Shown here: one piece after another, positions 1 through 13,994 of the stretch
How the letters are laid out: every line of letters begins with the position of its first letter
Position numbering within the stretch: position 1 is the stretch's first letter
NCBI GenBank assembly: GCA_020746105.1
Contig: CM036622.1
Span: forward strand, 11,518,487-11,582,486
Direction of reading: 5' to 3'
Source: Trogon surrucura
Taxonomy: Eukaryota; Chordata; Aves; Trogoniformes; Trogonidae
DNA: 64,000 nt
Notes under the pieces: model-generated
Databases searched by the model: none
Told to the model about the DNA's origin: nothing
The model's input: only the letters and a program-made list of their open reading frames with translations
Made by a program: the position numbers and the translations under genes

Positions 1-450
1 TAGAGATAGATATATACACAGGCACACATGTAACATTTGTGTAAATATAAGTACACATGTACAGACATATATATACACACACAAATTTACATATATCTTC
101 ACATGCAGGCATGCATTCATTCAGAGGTAAATGGTCACTTCATAATAAGCCCCATTTTTCAGGACATGATTACAAGAATTACAGAACCTCATACAGCATT
201 TTAGGCATGGGGACATATTCCCATGCATGGGGAGCTGAACAAAGGGCATGATATAAATGTGAAACTTTAGAAAATACAGTCTAAGGATTTCTATCTTTAC
301 TATTTCTATCACTGTGAGCTTCTGTAGAGGTATCATAAAAATGAACTTAGAGTTGAAACATCATGTAGGTATGCATGCAGAGGAAAAGTCAATACTTTAG
401 GTATTACAGCTTCAGAGATACAACTCACAGGAGTATGAAGAAGGGCTTAC
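1..450. other. Stretch without a recognised gene
   Basis: AT-rich sequence with a small TA/CA microsatellite near 62-84. A 71-codon minus-strand frame (121-336) follows an acceptor-like TACCTCTACAG but extends through it, so I cannot support it as an exon. Confidence 0.5.
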
Positions 451-591
451 GCATTTCATCAAGATTTGGCTGCTGCCCTGCAAATGCTACATCACTAGTG
501 CTTGTGCTTCTGCAGACAGTTAAGTCAAGGAGCACAGCATCGCCCAGCACTGTTGTGCACAAAACATCAGGCACAGTGAGACTTGGGGCTA
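451..591 (-). CDS. Candidate internal coding exon (third of a phase-matched set)
   Basis: On the minus strand this 141-nt segment has a pyrimidine-rich acceptor ending TTTTCTGCAG on its 5' side and the donor GTAAGC on its 3' side. It is open only in the phase that needs one base from the previous exon, and it ends in phase 1. That fits the candidate exon at 13995-14144, which ends with G and gives a valine codon at the join. The 47 residues read roughly V-APSLTVPDVLCTT then GDAVLLDLTVC and QQPNLDEM. The alternating hydrophobic pattern would suit a beta-sandwich, but that is inference. I do not recognise the family. The continuation would lie beyond the left edge or in the first 450 bases, where I could not place it. 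A chance open frame between cryptic splice sites is the alternative. Confidence 0.4.
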
Positions 592-1632
592 CTGCAGAAA
601 AGGCTATGTTAAATGTTACATAAAGCTCTTCCCTGTACATCCTCCATAAAACACAGCTACTGCTTAGACTATTAACTGCTGTCAAGTTTAACAAAGGGCT
701 TGAAGAGAGGACAGTCAACCATTTCATATGCAGGCATGCGTGTCACCCTCATCCCTAGCATGAGAGTAAAACCCTGCCCCGGCATTCATCATCTCCTGAC
801 TGATGGCAGGCAAACAACGACCCTCAGCCACGTACCGCATTCGGCAAGAAAGGGACTTTCTGTTTTTCTGTCTTAACTCTCCAAAAGGCACCAAGAGCTG
901 CCCTCCTGTCACCCTCCTCCTTTCTGACACTAAGGAAAACATCCCACCTCTGCCTCAGACAAGCAGCAGCTTGGCAGCCACCTCCCTGTTACACAGCTTC
1001 TGCTGAGAAAGAGTTGTAACAGCGGAATCACATTTCTCTGCAGTGCTCCAACACTTTTTTTGCTTTGGAGTATGGAAGAGCTGGTAACCTGACATGTCAA
1101 AGCTACTTCTACTTCTCTCCAGCTTCCAAATATTTCCCCTGCAATTTCTTTCCCCATTTTGTGCCCTCCTGCACTGCAAATATTCTAATCCACGGTGACA
1201 GCACTTAGAGTTGATTAAAGTGTTTGCAAGTGATAACAAAAATATGCTCAAATAGCAGACGGCTTGCAAGGACAGATCTGCAACAGAGAAGGAAAATAAT
1301 TTACGTGAACCTGCTTTAAATTTGCAGTAGAATCATTACTTCCACCATCGCCAATGCATCAGGAAAGCAAATAATTGTAATTACAGATGGGACATAGCTG
1401 TTGCATATTTAAAATACTCTGTCACTACCAGAGAGAAGCAAGTCAAGTCAAATGTTTTCTTCCACAGAAATGAAGCAGATTTAAGTTACTCTTGTCTAAT
1501 ATTCATCCAATTATTTAATTTAATGTTTTTTTAAATTATGTTAGTATAAAAAAAAAAATCTGACTCCTACACTTTAAAAAAATAATTGATTTGAGGAGAT
1601 GTAATGACTTCTAATCCATACTCCCTCCCCCC

Positions 1633-1654
1633 TTTTTTTTTTTTTTAAAAAAAA
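1633..1654. repeat. T14-A8 run
   Basis: Fourteen T followed directly by eight A, which is self-complementary in part. Upstream is a CTCCCTCCCCCC pyrimidine block. Confidence 0.85.
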
Positions 1655-3852
1655 TTCTTATATGGAAGATTGATAGTACTTTTTTGATCTAGGCACTGTG
1701 CCTGTGGGCAGTGTGCTGGCTTCAGCAATTCTCCAGCTATGACAGCGCCCTGTTAGGCACCGTGCCAGACAACACCGTAGAAGAACCAGAAATGGGCTAT
1801 TGACTTCACTCGCAGTCCTGCGCAAGCTAGGCTCACGGTACTGGTTTCGAGATGATTCTGTGGTACAGCCTGACACACAGTTCTTGCAAAGGACAAGCTC
1901 TCTGCAATGAAAAGCAAACAAGCCATGCTTCGTGAGCTCCAGCGAGGCTCAGAAACTTCCCATGAACCCATCTCCGGTAGCAGAAGAAATTTTGACTGTG
2001 ATAAATACATGACTGAACACCAGGGGATCAGTACGGAGAGGAACATTGCTCATGAAGTCTATTTTTTTGATATTTAACACAGCATCAATTCCTCCTTAAT
2101 AATTCTCTGTGCTTACAGCGCTCCTCACCTCTCCATCACACAGGATGACAAAATAAGGCAACGGGATCACCTGAGGGCATAAAAGGAGTGTTTCTCCAGA
2201 AAACATAATAGGTACACCACCTCTTTGATGCCTTCATCCCATCGGCAAACTTGGTTACAACTGGCCAAAAGACGAGACCAAAAAAAAGACAAGGGGATCT
2301 CATGTGGTTAACTAAGTCCACTTATCTGCCAAAAGGATCAGCTATATCATTCCTAGCATTTGCTTGAATAACCTGCAGAAACAGAGATATCAGTCTCAAA
2401 CTATTTCCATCACACCCAGTAATGGAAGTATTTCTTACTGCAAATTCAGGTGGTCTCTTTTTGTCCAAATGCATTGGGGCCAGTCAAAAGCACACAAATT
2501 TCTCCCCCGTTCTTACAGAGCATCAGGTCTGAGCCACTTAGGACTTTTCTGGGAGCTCGGATTAAACTCAGCTGGCCCACTTCTTTTGTTGACTCCAAAC
2601 TGGACTTAATCATTTCAGCTCTGGCCTTCCCAGCTCCACTAACAGCAGTGAAACACAGACTTTGCTCTGTACAGACCTTGCTCTGATTGAGGGGGACAAG
2701 GCCAGACACCCCTGGAATTAGTCACCAGCACTAGGAAAGGTGGCAGCAGGAACTAATGGCAGAGAGGAGTTTATTGATTTGCTCCCTGGACTAATTCACA
2801 TCGCCTGCAGTCGTGTGAGTTGAAAATGAAAAGCACAGAAATGAGCACGCAGTGGAAAACCAAGCTCTCCAGAACCTTGTCTGCCCACCACCGACTGCCT
2901 CGAGCCGATTCCCTCCCAGGCTGGCATTCCTCTTACAGTACGTTTGAGCACCACAGCGCTCTCATCTGAAGCTGTGTGAAAAGGCTTAGCACAGACAAGG
3001 AAGAAAGAAGAGATGCTCTCCGAGAAGAAGAAACAGATATTAGCCAAGATCAAACAGCACAGTTCGTTGTTACCCTCTCTGTTATTCAATTATTTCTGCC
3101 ATATCTTCTCAGGAACCAAAATTAAGATAACCAGTCTGTAATTCCTTCTTTGATCCTTTTAAGCGGTAGACAGTAAGTTGGGCTTTTTTCTAGTTTCCAT
3201 ATACAAATAAAAAAAAACCCTGAAATGGGTGGCAGCTACTTAAAAAGCACAGAGTACTTCCCTTTCCCACTCATGACATAAAGAACCAAGCCTTGGAAAT
3301 GTCTTTATGCAGTAAGTTATGAACACAAAGAGTTTTCATACTAAGCAATCATAACAAAATAAGATGATCATATATTTTTATGCCACTAATGCCATTGACT
3401 TAACCAAAGATACAATAGAACACAATTTTACCTACCAGATCCCACACAAAGTAATTTAACTTTCTACTCCCTTCCCCATTTTCACCTGAAAAACTAGACT
3501 TTACCTGGGGAGGCATCAGAGCAGATAGATGTTAGTTTTTTGTTCTTCTAGGTACAACTTGAAAGTCAGACTATGCAAAAAACCATCCCATCCATGCCAA
3601 AACCCAGCCAATGAGAAAAAAAAAAACCAAAACCACTCTTTTAATTATCTGCTTTTATCTACTTTGCAACCTAGTGAGGCTCAAAACAGGCAACTGAGCC
3701 ACAACAAAGGAAAAGCAGGGAAACAAATGAAACATCCAGCTGAGGAGTATCCCTCGGGGAAGCATTAATTCCAGTAAAGTCAACTCTTATTAACACTGAG
3801 CAATGGAGGAAGCAACAAGCAAACTTGAAAATCCCAATTAAACAAAGGAGAA

Positions 3853-3882
3853 GGGGGGGAAAAAAAAAAAAAAAAAAAAAAA
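3853..3882. repeat. G7-A23 run
   Basis: Seven G then 23 A, the longest homopolymer in the window. The sequence upstream shows no recognisable retroposed gene, so I read it as a simple repeat rather than a processed-pseudogene tail. Confidence 0.85.
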
Positions 3883-5909
3883 GATGAGCCTGCAAGTTTT
3901 CCAACCCTTTGCTTTTGGTATCAATGAATCACATCCAGTTTTGAAATTAACTCAGGCTAAGACTTCTGTAAAAATAGAACCTTGTTGCAGTACTGCTTGC
4001 TTTCTAGGTTTTTTCCCTACATATTTCATGTGCTCTGATCTGTACAGATGTTCCCTTTTCTTTCGCCAGCTGAATCTGGAAAACCTAGTGATGAAATGCC
4101 TACAAATTTACTTAACCTAGGTTTCATGTAAAGGCATAGCCACTTCTGACATTTAAAAATGCATTTTAAGCCTTAATTTGACAATAAATGCTTTGAACCA
4201 TGAGTATTAACAATGCCATAAAGACAAAGCTAACAGATAAAATAACAGTGAGTTGGTAAGGAACGGGAGTATCTCTCCTAGTATATAAAAAACCCCACCA
4301 ACAAACAACAGAAAACCATCCTCACATACTGTGTGGGAACGACAGATCAGCTCTGACTGAAAAGACGGAGTTGATGTGCTTAAAGTACATGTTTAGGATC
4401 CTAGACTTGGCTTAAGTCAAACAGCTTTGATTGGATGGGGTCCCTCAACAGTATTAAAACTGCTCTAATTGCATTCTTCAAGCCAGCTGAAGGCTGACAG
4501 CTTCCGCTCTCCCGCTCGCTATCAGGGCACATCAAGGACTTCTGTTATGAGAGGAGCACCTGGTCCAAATTTATTTCAACGGCCCAGAGCAAAATGGGAA
4601 GGTGCTTAATGTTCAGCCACAATGGTGACATTTTTACGATACATCCCAAGTTCAGAAACAAACAAATGAAGGATTTGAAAGGCGCACGAACAGAAACGGT
4701 GACAATAAAAATTCAACATTAATATATCAATTTTAAAACATATACCACCCATATTCTTGAGGGCAAGGCCAAAAGTTCAATGCAGAGAAAAGAAAACTGC
4801 GTCACTAGCTCAGAAAAAAAAAAAAAAACCAAAAAAATCACCCCTAACTTTTTGAAAGAAATGCTGACCTTTTACTAAAAAATGACATATTTAGTTTCAT
4901 CCTATGTTAGATGACTACAAGTAGTACCACCGCTCATTCCACCCTAAAGTGTTGGCACATTTCAGCCTTAGCAGAACAAGTGGTATGAACACAAAATTTT
5001 TCTATTTTTTATGTTAATTTATCTGGTTTGTGACCCTCCCTCCGCCTTAATGTTAAAATCAAATTTGCTGCAGAGGCAGGGGGAGATGCACACAGGCTAA
5101 TATGATAAAGTCTTCAGATAACTATTGAGAGATAAGTGAATAATTATTGAGGAATTTATTGTAGTGTTAAAGAGGCTTTAGTAAAGTTTCTCAATTTCTT
5201 TAAAAAATATCATTGCTATTTTTAGCAATTTATGAACATTATGAACTTTTATGAACACGACACTCCCGTTCAACTCAAAATTAGGCCAAGCTTATTTCTG
5301 CAGTTACAACTGAATTAAAATTACAGTCATTATGTAAGTTTACAGAAGATTTCTCAAAATGCCTGAAGACTAGAGAGTGCACTAAGCTATTTTAAAAACT
5401 GAAACAGTGAAATTGCTTCATAGTAATCAATGCATATCCACACAGTAAAGCAAAGACTACAGAAAAATTCACAACTGTGCAATGACATAGGAAGTGTCAA
5501 TTAACTATTTATTAAGGCATTTAGGAAGATTTTTATGTGTGTCACAAAACCAAAAAACAAATAGTTCTACATTAAGCAATTTTGTACTACTTATAACAAA
5601 GATAGGAGTTTGACGCCTTGGAAATCTCTATTTAAGTCTAAGAATATACTGAAAAAAGAGAAAGTAAATTCTTGAAGCAGTATCCTGGCTTTTGTACTGC
5701 AGTAGAAAGCGCCTATTCCCTCATATTTGGCAGTTACTGGCTTACTTTCCAATCTACATATAGCTGGATTTGCTGCCTCATATGAAGTTATTAGTGTGCA
5801 CACATGTGGTATTTTCCTTTATCAAATAGATAAAAGTGTAATGCGGTAACTAACGGAAAGAATCTGCAGTGCAATCTAAATTACTAAGAAAAGACCTCAT
5901 TCAAGAAAG

Positions 5910-5944
5910 ACATAATTATACAAGTTATACATAATTATACAAGT
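5910..5944. repeat. Short tandem duplication
   Basis: ACATAATTATACAAGT occurs at 5910-5925 and again at 5929-5944, a period of 19 bp. Confidence 0.8.
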
Positions 5945-6341
5945 AAAAGCACACCACCTTTTAAACTGAATCCCGAGTAACTTCTGGAACAGTTAATACT
6001 GCATTTTCTTGTCATCTTAAGCTGCAGCTCTGCCTTCTCATGCAATTTCCCATGCACGCTGACTTAGAGACCAGTGCCCCAGCACAGGCTTTTCTTGACG
6101 GTGTCTGCTGATACCAGTCATCAGTGCTGGCACGACCACTGTGCTCGATCAGCACCGTGCTTCGCAGAAATGTTTTCCTTCTGCTCGCTTCCCATTAACT
6201 GCGATAAGCTTCCTTAAGGTCTTTCTCAAGAACAGCCTAACCTTAAGAAACACGACGATTTCTTTTTTTACCTATGTGACACCTATATTGGCCCTTTTCA
6301 GATAGAAATCTTTAGTGTACTAACAAACCACAGATCATAGC

Positions 6342-6421
6342 AAATCACAGAATGGCCTTGGCTGGAAGGGACCTTAGAGATCATTTAATCCAACCTCTCT
6401 GTCATGGGCAGGGACGCCTCT
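6342..6421 (-). mobile_element. CR1 LINE, 3'-end fragment
   Basis: About 80 bp match the inverted 3' end of CR1: an ATCACAGAAT-type tail, then the GGAAGGGACCTTAGAGATCA block and the CCAACCTCT and CATGGGCAGGGAC motifs. Only the 3' untranslated end survives, so no protein is encoded. Confidence 0.85.
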
Positions 6422-8187
6422 CAACAAATGTCTTCCTTTCCCTAAACAAGCAGTGACTGTTATTAAGAAGCAGCACGCGGCAGAATTTAAAGGTCTTTAA
6501 AGATCCAAATCCCAACCTCAGTTTTCCCCAAAGCCTCTAATGAAACAAAACGTTTTTAAAATAGAAAACCACCAACTCATGAGGAAAAAAAGAGGGAAGA
6601 CAGGAGAAATAGATGGATAGTGGAAGAAAGAGTTAACACAAACTGCAAGTACACCTCAAAATGAGCTATAAAAGTTCCATAATGAACCTTCTAGTCTTGA
6701 ACTATCTCTCGGGCGCATTCACTTATATTTCTTTATGCTGCCATCTCTCATTGCAGGTATAACAAGAAAGTTAAAATGTAATTTTACATGTAGGTATATC
6801 ACCTCAAATTAGCAACATAAAATTACTGACATTTATTCTAAAGAAAGCTCTACTGGCTAGAGGTAAAATGCTGAACTAGCATCTGTCAGTACTGCTAATT
6901 GAGGTAAGGTTGGGAACTATAAAGTACTATTAAAGGCGTAAAATAATACCAAATGGAAATGCTGAGAAGGTACACTATCCTTCTGACACTCTAAATTATT
7001 ATCCTGATTAAAGTAGCCAGTATGTTTGACTCTTAAAAGTGCCACGAACAGTAATACACTTCAGAATTGCAAGGAACATTCTTATGCACCACAGTACCTG
7101 AAAAAACACATTAACAAATCCTCGCAATGTAATACCAATATGTTCAATGCGGTTTTAATGAAGTGTTCTGTCTTCTGCATCTTTAAGAAGCATCTGTCTT
7201 TTTCTGAAAAAAAGCGTATGAACATCACATTTTCACCTCCAGTTCCAGCAGTTCCACCTAGTCCTCTTTAGCCTTAGTTTTGAGCACATCTTTGGATCAC
7301 AAGCTACTGGCAAGGTTCTGGCCATCGTCACGTGAATGATGACAACAGAATAAAACCCAGCACTGGACTCCAAGGTAAAACAAATCTAGAGAATATTAAC
7401 ATCACTTATCCAACTTTATCTTTTATTCTTGCTTGGCATATCACAGTATGACATGACCGCATAACAAAACCTTTAGGTATCTGTAATCATTTGGGAACAC
7501 AAAGCAAATTTTACTGTGACATCTAGAAGTCTTCTAAATAAATTCAGTTTATCAAACAGATGTTCTTTCTTCCTTTTTCAGGAGGAACAGCAGGGGAAGA
7601 AAATCTAAGACTACTCTGATCCTCATAGTCTGACCTATGCCTACAATCTGTTGCTAGACACAGCTTTTAGAAAATTCAGAAACTTCCAAAACACCAGTAG
7701 CCATGGTACAAAATAAAAGCAGTATGAAGAACATTCAAAAATGAGAAGGACTTAACTTACTTCTACATGACTAAGTGTGGTAGGTTAATTTATCAGCAGC
7801 TACCTGCTCTTTGAGAAAAATGCTGAAATCTGAGGGTAACACAACCAGGATAGTATGTCTACTCTGCTTGAAAATATTAAGTCACTTCAGTTGAAAAGCA
7901 AACATTTATGGCCAGATTCTATGGGATTTATTTTTGAACGGACTGCTCAGGTAAGAAAAAAAATGCAGTACAGATTTCTGACTTGTTAAAGCTTTTCATA
8001 ATAGCACTAGTTAACAAAGAAAAGTTCATGCTTCCACCTTCACCCCCCAGACAAACTAGTTGAAATTTTTCATATTAACATTTGGACATAGGAAAATGAA
8101 GCCAAATAGAGCATACTTCACAGCTGAACCTGGCAATTATTTTTCAATTTATGAAACTTAGGTATAGGTTGTTCACAGAATCCTTAA

Positions 8188-8918
8188 CCTCCTGAAGTTC
8201 AACCAAAGAAGTACAAAGTCCCGCACCTGGTAAAGAACAACTCCAGGAACCAGTATCTGCTGGGGGCCACTCAGCTGGAGAGCAGCTTGGCAGAAAAGGA
8301 CCTGGGAGTCCTGGTGGACACCAAGCTGAACACGTACCAGTCAGGAGCCCTTGGTGCAGAGAAGGCAAATGGTATCCTGGGCTGCATTAGACAGAGTATT
8401 GCCAGCAGTGCTGAGCAGAGGTCCTTGCCCCCTGCTCAGCACTGGTGAGGCCACAGCTGGGGTTCTGTGTCCCGTTCTGGGCTCCCCAGTACAAGTGAGA
8501 CATGGACATAATGGAGGGGGTTCAGCAAAGGTCCACTAAGATGGAGTATTTCTCGTGTGTGGAAAGGCCAAGAGAGCTGGGACTGTTCAGCCTGGAGGGA
8601 ATAAGCCTCAGGAGGGTCTCATCAATGTGTCTAAATACCTGAAGGAAGAGTGCCAAGAGGGTGAAGCCAGGGATCTTTTCAGCAGTGCCCAGTAACAGCA
8701 CAAGAGGCAACAGACGCTTTGTCTGAAGATGAGGAAACACTTTTTCACTGTGAGGGTGACCAAGCACCAGCACAGGTTGTCTGGGCAGGTTGTGGAGTCT
8801 CCATCCTTGCAGATATTCAAAACCCATCTGGACATGGTCCTGGGCAGCCTGCTCGAGCAGGACAAGTTGGACCAGATGGCCTCCAGAGGTCCTTTCCAAC
8901 CTCAATGATTCTATGATT
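8188..8918 (+). mobile_element. CR1 LINE, 5'-truncated, decayed
   Basis: About 730 bp of the 3' half of CR1, from the region after the reverse-transcriptase core to the ATTCTATGATT tail at about 8918. Recognisable blocks include the leader around ACCTGGGAGTCCTGGTGGA, the GAGCTGGGACTGTTCAGCCT block and the final GGTCCTTTCCAACCTCAATG. The coding frame is broken by several frameshifts and stops; homology appears in more than one frame on the plus strand. It is an old, inactive copy. Confidence 0.88.
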
Positions 8919-11900
8919 ATGTACAAGAAGCTTCAAAATTTTTACATGCACTTTTCAGTCACCGAAGAAGAATTTTCCATATTCTAAATTATCTGATTTT
9001 GTATGGGAGACTGCATGTATGCACACGTGTGTATATATACACACAGACATCCTCAGTCCTTTAAGATAGACGATCAGTATTTAATTCTTTTTCCATCTGC
9101 AGAATTCCATATCCCAAGGCCATCCAAAAAAATACCTAGCTTGAAAAGTCATAGTGAATCTACTGAATATGAACAGGGTTTGAGAGGGTAAGAGGACACA
9201 GTTATTCTTGAGTTAAGAATGTCAGAATAGTCCATCAAGCTAATGAAGGAGATACCTGCTGTAAAAAAGTCCCTGATTTCACAAAAAGAATAAAGAAAAG
9301 CCTTAAAAGCCACCACAGTTCTCCGCTGTCAGCATTCAAGTGACATCCATACTTCAGAATTAACAGAAATGCACCGGTTAACTGGGGCATTAAAGCAACC
9401 TCCACAGAGCTGGACAGTTTGTAAAGTTCATTAGCACCCAGATTACCTTCCCTCAGACTCTTTGAGCCCCTCGCAATCATCTGAAAGATCATTAGATTCT
9501 GACACGTTGTTCTCATATATCTAAATGACCTTTCGGATATGCTCTTCAGGTTCTCACTGCTTAACACTGCATGGCAAATGTCACCAAATTTTTTTTGACG
9601 TTAAGTGTCACCAGAAGACATCTTGACAGGCCATTTTGTTGCTCGATACACCAGCAGAATTACATTACACTGGGGGTGAGGGATGGAAAGAGAGAAAAAG
9701 CATCCGATCCCTGGTCAGGTACACCGTGGTGTACCTGGTATCTTGCAAAGCTGTCAGCACATCCACAGAGCTTTATGAGAGGCCACTACTCCCAGCAGTT
9801 CCAGGCGCCTGGCATCTTCTGTTACACGGGGTAATTTAAAGAGATCAGGAGAGTTGCAGAGAATAGGCAGCAGGGGCTGTTCTCCAGCTTTAAGTACCAC
9901 CCAGGTTCCCAAACAGGGCCAGCTCTTCTCAGAGTGACCACTTTGAACAAACGCGGACTGACACACCGTTTCCCCTGACCTCACACACCCTTTGGCACAC
10001 GACCCCTGAATAATCTCGCCTCTTGTGAGGAGCAGGCTCAGCTTATACTCCACCACACGAGCAAAAAACCAAGGCACACGCCACAGAGTGCTCCAAGACA
10101 GCTCACGTTGCCAGAAGTAACAACTCCTTCCTGCAAGTTCACTGCAGTTCCACGTGCAAAGAAAGCAGACACGCTAAGACTTTAAGAGGATCAGCGAAGA
10201 CAGGAGGGAAGGGGACCCATTTCAAATTGGAAAAGGCAGAAAGACGCATTGCTTCATCTGTACTTGTCTGAGTGTCCTTCGACTTGCTAGTTTTTCCCTT
10301 CCAAAGAACTTCATGACAGTAAGATGACCCAGTTCAAATACACATCAGAAGTCTGCCGTGTTTTCTGAATCTGTCAGTACAAGTGAAAATCACAAGAAAC
10401 TGGGTGTAAATGAACACGTATCCAGACAGGAGCTCCTCAACTTCGACTTCACAGGGACAGCCAAAACTGATATTCGGTAAAAGGAGTTTCTAATAACTTC
10501 CATAAAACTGAAATATTTCTAAGAATTATTCAGCAACTGGAAGAGTCGGAGAGTTTGAGTCAGAACTGCTTTCCCTTTTCCCTGTATGCCCCTTTATCCC
10601 TTTGAAATTGTCGTCTTTTCATCAGCACTGCCTACTGCACCAGGAGCACTCAGACCATGGGCACACCCAGCAGGAGAGGAAGAAGTTTTCCTGTCCTTGG
10701 GAGCACGGCTGCACCTTCAAACGTGCTTCAGCAGCATCTGAAGAGAGCTCATCTGACTACTGCCAACATTACAGGATGCTGATCACACTAAAACAGCCTT
10801 AGAAAAAACATGACAGTCCAGAGGAGTCAGACTTCTCAGAGCCAAACAGTTCACAACATTCATTTGCTGTTAGACAAAGAGCTTACCAATGGAATTTTAA
10901 TGAACAGGTAATGAACAATCGTGACCAACCTGCTGGACAAGCAATATAAAATAATTTTTTAATGTAAATAAGCAAATTAGAACATCATAGGAGTTGCATG
11001 AAAGTCCACATCACCCACACCGATCACACGAACTAGACAGCGGGGTATGTGCGTGTGTGTGTCTGCTCTACATGCTACCTGTCAAAGCAGACTGCCTACA
11101 GCTTAGTCAGGAGGAGACTTTAAAAACCTTGTGAAAATACGGATGATAAAAGGAACTGAGAGGGTGGTACAAAGTAACCGGCTTCTCCAAATAAATACTC
11201 TCCACAGCTGTAAACTAGATTTTGAGTTCCTGGGGAAGCAGGAACAAATCCTCAGATAAAAAACACATCTACTTAATGAAATAGATATGTGGGATCAAAG
11301 AAAACCTGACATTTCTATAGCAACAGAGTTAATGGTGCGTGGAAGTATTTAATTCCACCTTTTCAATTAAATTTTCTGGCTTTCACTGTTTGTTTTTTTG
11401 GTTACAACGCAAACCACTTTGGATATTCATCAGGGTTTGGGAGTACACAGAGTTAAGAACTCTGAAGCAATAATCTAAGTGTAAGTCAGCAAAACCAGGT
11501 TGACTTTATTCCATCTACAAGCTTTCCCCCACCCAGAAAAGTTTCCACCAACATGTGCTGAACCTTGAAGTTTGTCAGATGCTCTTTCCCAAGCCTTTAT
11601 AAACCAAAAGCAATAAAACATTGGAGGCAAAGCATTCTGATCTTAGACACCATGTACAGTACTTAGAGCAACCACCCTATGGCAGTCTTGTTATTGCTGC
11701 CTATTAAAAAAAGAAAGCTGAAAACCAGAAAGTTAAAGCCTTGTTGCTGTGGAGTAAAAGAATGGCCTTTTTATGGTGTGCTACTGCTGCCTTAAGGGGT
11801 AAATCCTGTTTAGGGCAAACCCTAGAAACACAAAAGCCCAGCATCGTTGTTGTATTAAACAGATCCCTCTTTTTGCAGATTTTATGGCACACGTAGAGCC

Positions 11901-13994
11901 AAAAACCTCCTTATCAGAACAAATGCTCAACTACTTACTTTGGAGCCAATTAAAAAGGACTGTAAGATGACTTTTAAATTAAGGCTTTCAAGATATCCAA
12001 CCAGCCAAGTAAACTGTGAGAGCCGGATGCCCACCCTCAAAAGGTTTAGTGCTAGCGTCTCACCACCCACCCCCTCTTCTTTCATAAATAAAGTTTTTAA
12101 GATTCCAAGTTCCCTTTTTGAGATATGCAAGCTGCTTTTCGGGAGGACTGGTCTTTTTATTTGCAGATAGGGTGGGGGTAGAAGGAGGAGGGAGTGAGAC
12201 AGAAAAGAGAATCAAAGCTGCACAGCTTCAATCCATAATACAAACAGAAAAATTGTGGGCTCCTAAAAGTAATAGTCATGCTAGAAATTACACGCCAAAA
12301 ATCCAACAGTGAATAAACTGAAGAGTTAATGTCAGAAAAAGAAATGAAGGTATCTGTCTGAGGTTAACTCATATCTTTAAAACAAAAAGAGGCTGAGCTT
12401 TGTTCTTTATCAAAAGCTGTGATATTTTGAAGTGGCAGGACTTTCAGTAATGGAAACAACCATCGTGTCAGACTCATCTAGATTTTTTTTAAAGGTGTTT
12501 TAGAAAAAGAAATATGTTTTAATGGATTTCTTCTCAGCTATTGCTATGTATAAGTCACAAAAATGAGGTCTTAACTTTGTTCTAACCAGCAATGGGAAGG
12601 AACAGGGGAAAGAAGTAATGAAATTTTCCTTCTTTTCCAGTAGTCTTTGAAAAGCAGTAACAGGCACAGTGGGAAAAGATGAGTAAAACTTAAGACTCAT
12701 TCACTAATTATATGATAATAGGTCAATTTTACACTACTTGTAAATACATCCCCATTGGGAAGATGTGTCATGTATTAAGTTATTTACCGTATCACCAGGT
12801 TTGAATATGGATACACCATTCTGATATGTTACACACACTGTTTTCAGTGTTCTTTGAAATCCAAACACCAGCTTTACAATGTGTAAAAACAAGAAAAAAA
12901 ATACCCAAACCACAAACGTGTATTTTAAAGAACACTGAAACGCACACAAAAATTTTAATATTGAATTAATGACTAAGAGAGACCATTTAAAAGCATTCAA
13001 AACTCTGTTGTAATTTAAGAAACTCACATTTTGCAGTGCTGTTTACCACAAACAGCACAGAAACCTGTCTAGGACTGTTCGACGAAATTAGACTAAAGAA
13101 ACACAAAACATTACTAAAATAAGATCTCTAGCAGGTAATCATCAAGTATTTAAATAAAAATGTGGTTTTTAAGGCAACGCATTAGAACCCATTTAAAATA
13201 AGCTTTCAAAAAATTAATCCTTTAAAAAAAGATCACAGACAGGGTCAGTGATATTTTGCTCCTATAAGTCTATATACATTTACTGAAGTTAACTTAACCC
13301 AGGTGAGGATCACACCCAAATCCCTGTATTTAACTGAATATGTTTTTAATGCTTTTCCCCCTGACCTTCACACGCCATTGCAGCAATTATATTTTATCTG
13401 TAAAATGGTGTTTAGTGTTGGTTTATCTTGCGGATAAAAACTTCAAGGTACTAACACTGCACGAATTTATTTTTTTTTAAGAAGTTATTGCACACACACT
13501 GTTTCAAAAATATTTATGCCAGAAGTATGCATATGCACATATGTATGTGTCCACCTATAGACATTCACACAGAGCCCAACTTCCACTGGGGAGCAAAAGT
13601 CAACAACCTTTCATCTCAAATCCAAAGCCATTTCTCAGCTACAGAAGTAGCACATACAGATGAAAAAATTAGCAAGTTTGGGGCTTTTGCCTTTGTTGAA
13701 CTGACTCTTTTAGTATATCTGTGTTTTAAATGACTTGCCCACAGTCTAGAAGCCAATGGTATAAATTTCATCTTGGAGTGAATTTTTATGATGGAGTTAT
13801 AAACCCCTAAAGAAACAGGGTTTACAATGGAAGTGCTGACATAACTAACTATAGCAGCACTAGCAGTGCCTCTGTAATCAAGGCACATTATATTTATGAG
13901 GTAGGTAAAAGTCTGTAACCATCAATCACTAGAATCATATTGACAGATTCTAAGTTTGAGGTCCAACAGAATTAATGTATTCAGTTTCTCACAC
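8919..13994. other. Non-coding stretch, probably intron
   Basis: AT-rich with scattered short frames on both strands. A 75-codon open minus-strand block at 9256-9480 is the only notable one. No interspersed repeat is recognised after the CR1 that ends at 8918. Confidence 0.5.
9027..9044. repeat. 18-bp perfect palindrome in a TG/TA/CA run
   Basis: GTGTGTATATATACACAC equals its own reverse complement, which gives cruciform potential. It probably arose from a dinucleotide microsatellite. Confidence 0.85.

Larger units (their letters stand above)
592..6341. other. Non-coding stretch, probably intron if the minus-strand gene is real
   Basis: AT-rich DNA with homopolymer runs. Several minus-strand frames next to splice-like sites occur between 0.97 and 3.0 kb, but their phases conflict, so none is called. 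No repeats of a known family are visible from about 3.1 to 6.3 kb. Confidence 0.5.

Noticed and set aside
955-3089. Several minus-strand exon-like segments: about 955-1005, 1810-1890, 2130-2171, 2446-2709 and 2900-2980
   Set aside because: Each has an acceptor or donor and an open frame, but their phases conflict with each other and with the 14.1- and 0.5-kb candidates. In places both strands are open. I could not choose one without expression or conservation data.
3853-3882. A23 run considered as the tail of a processed pseudogene
   Set aside because: The sequence upstream shows no recognisable coding similarity, and no target-site duplication was seen.
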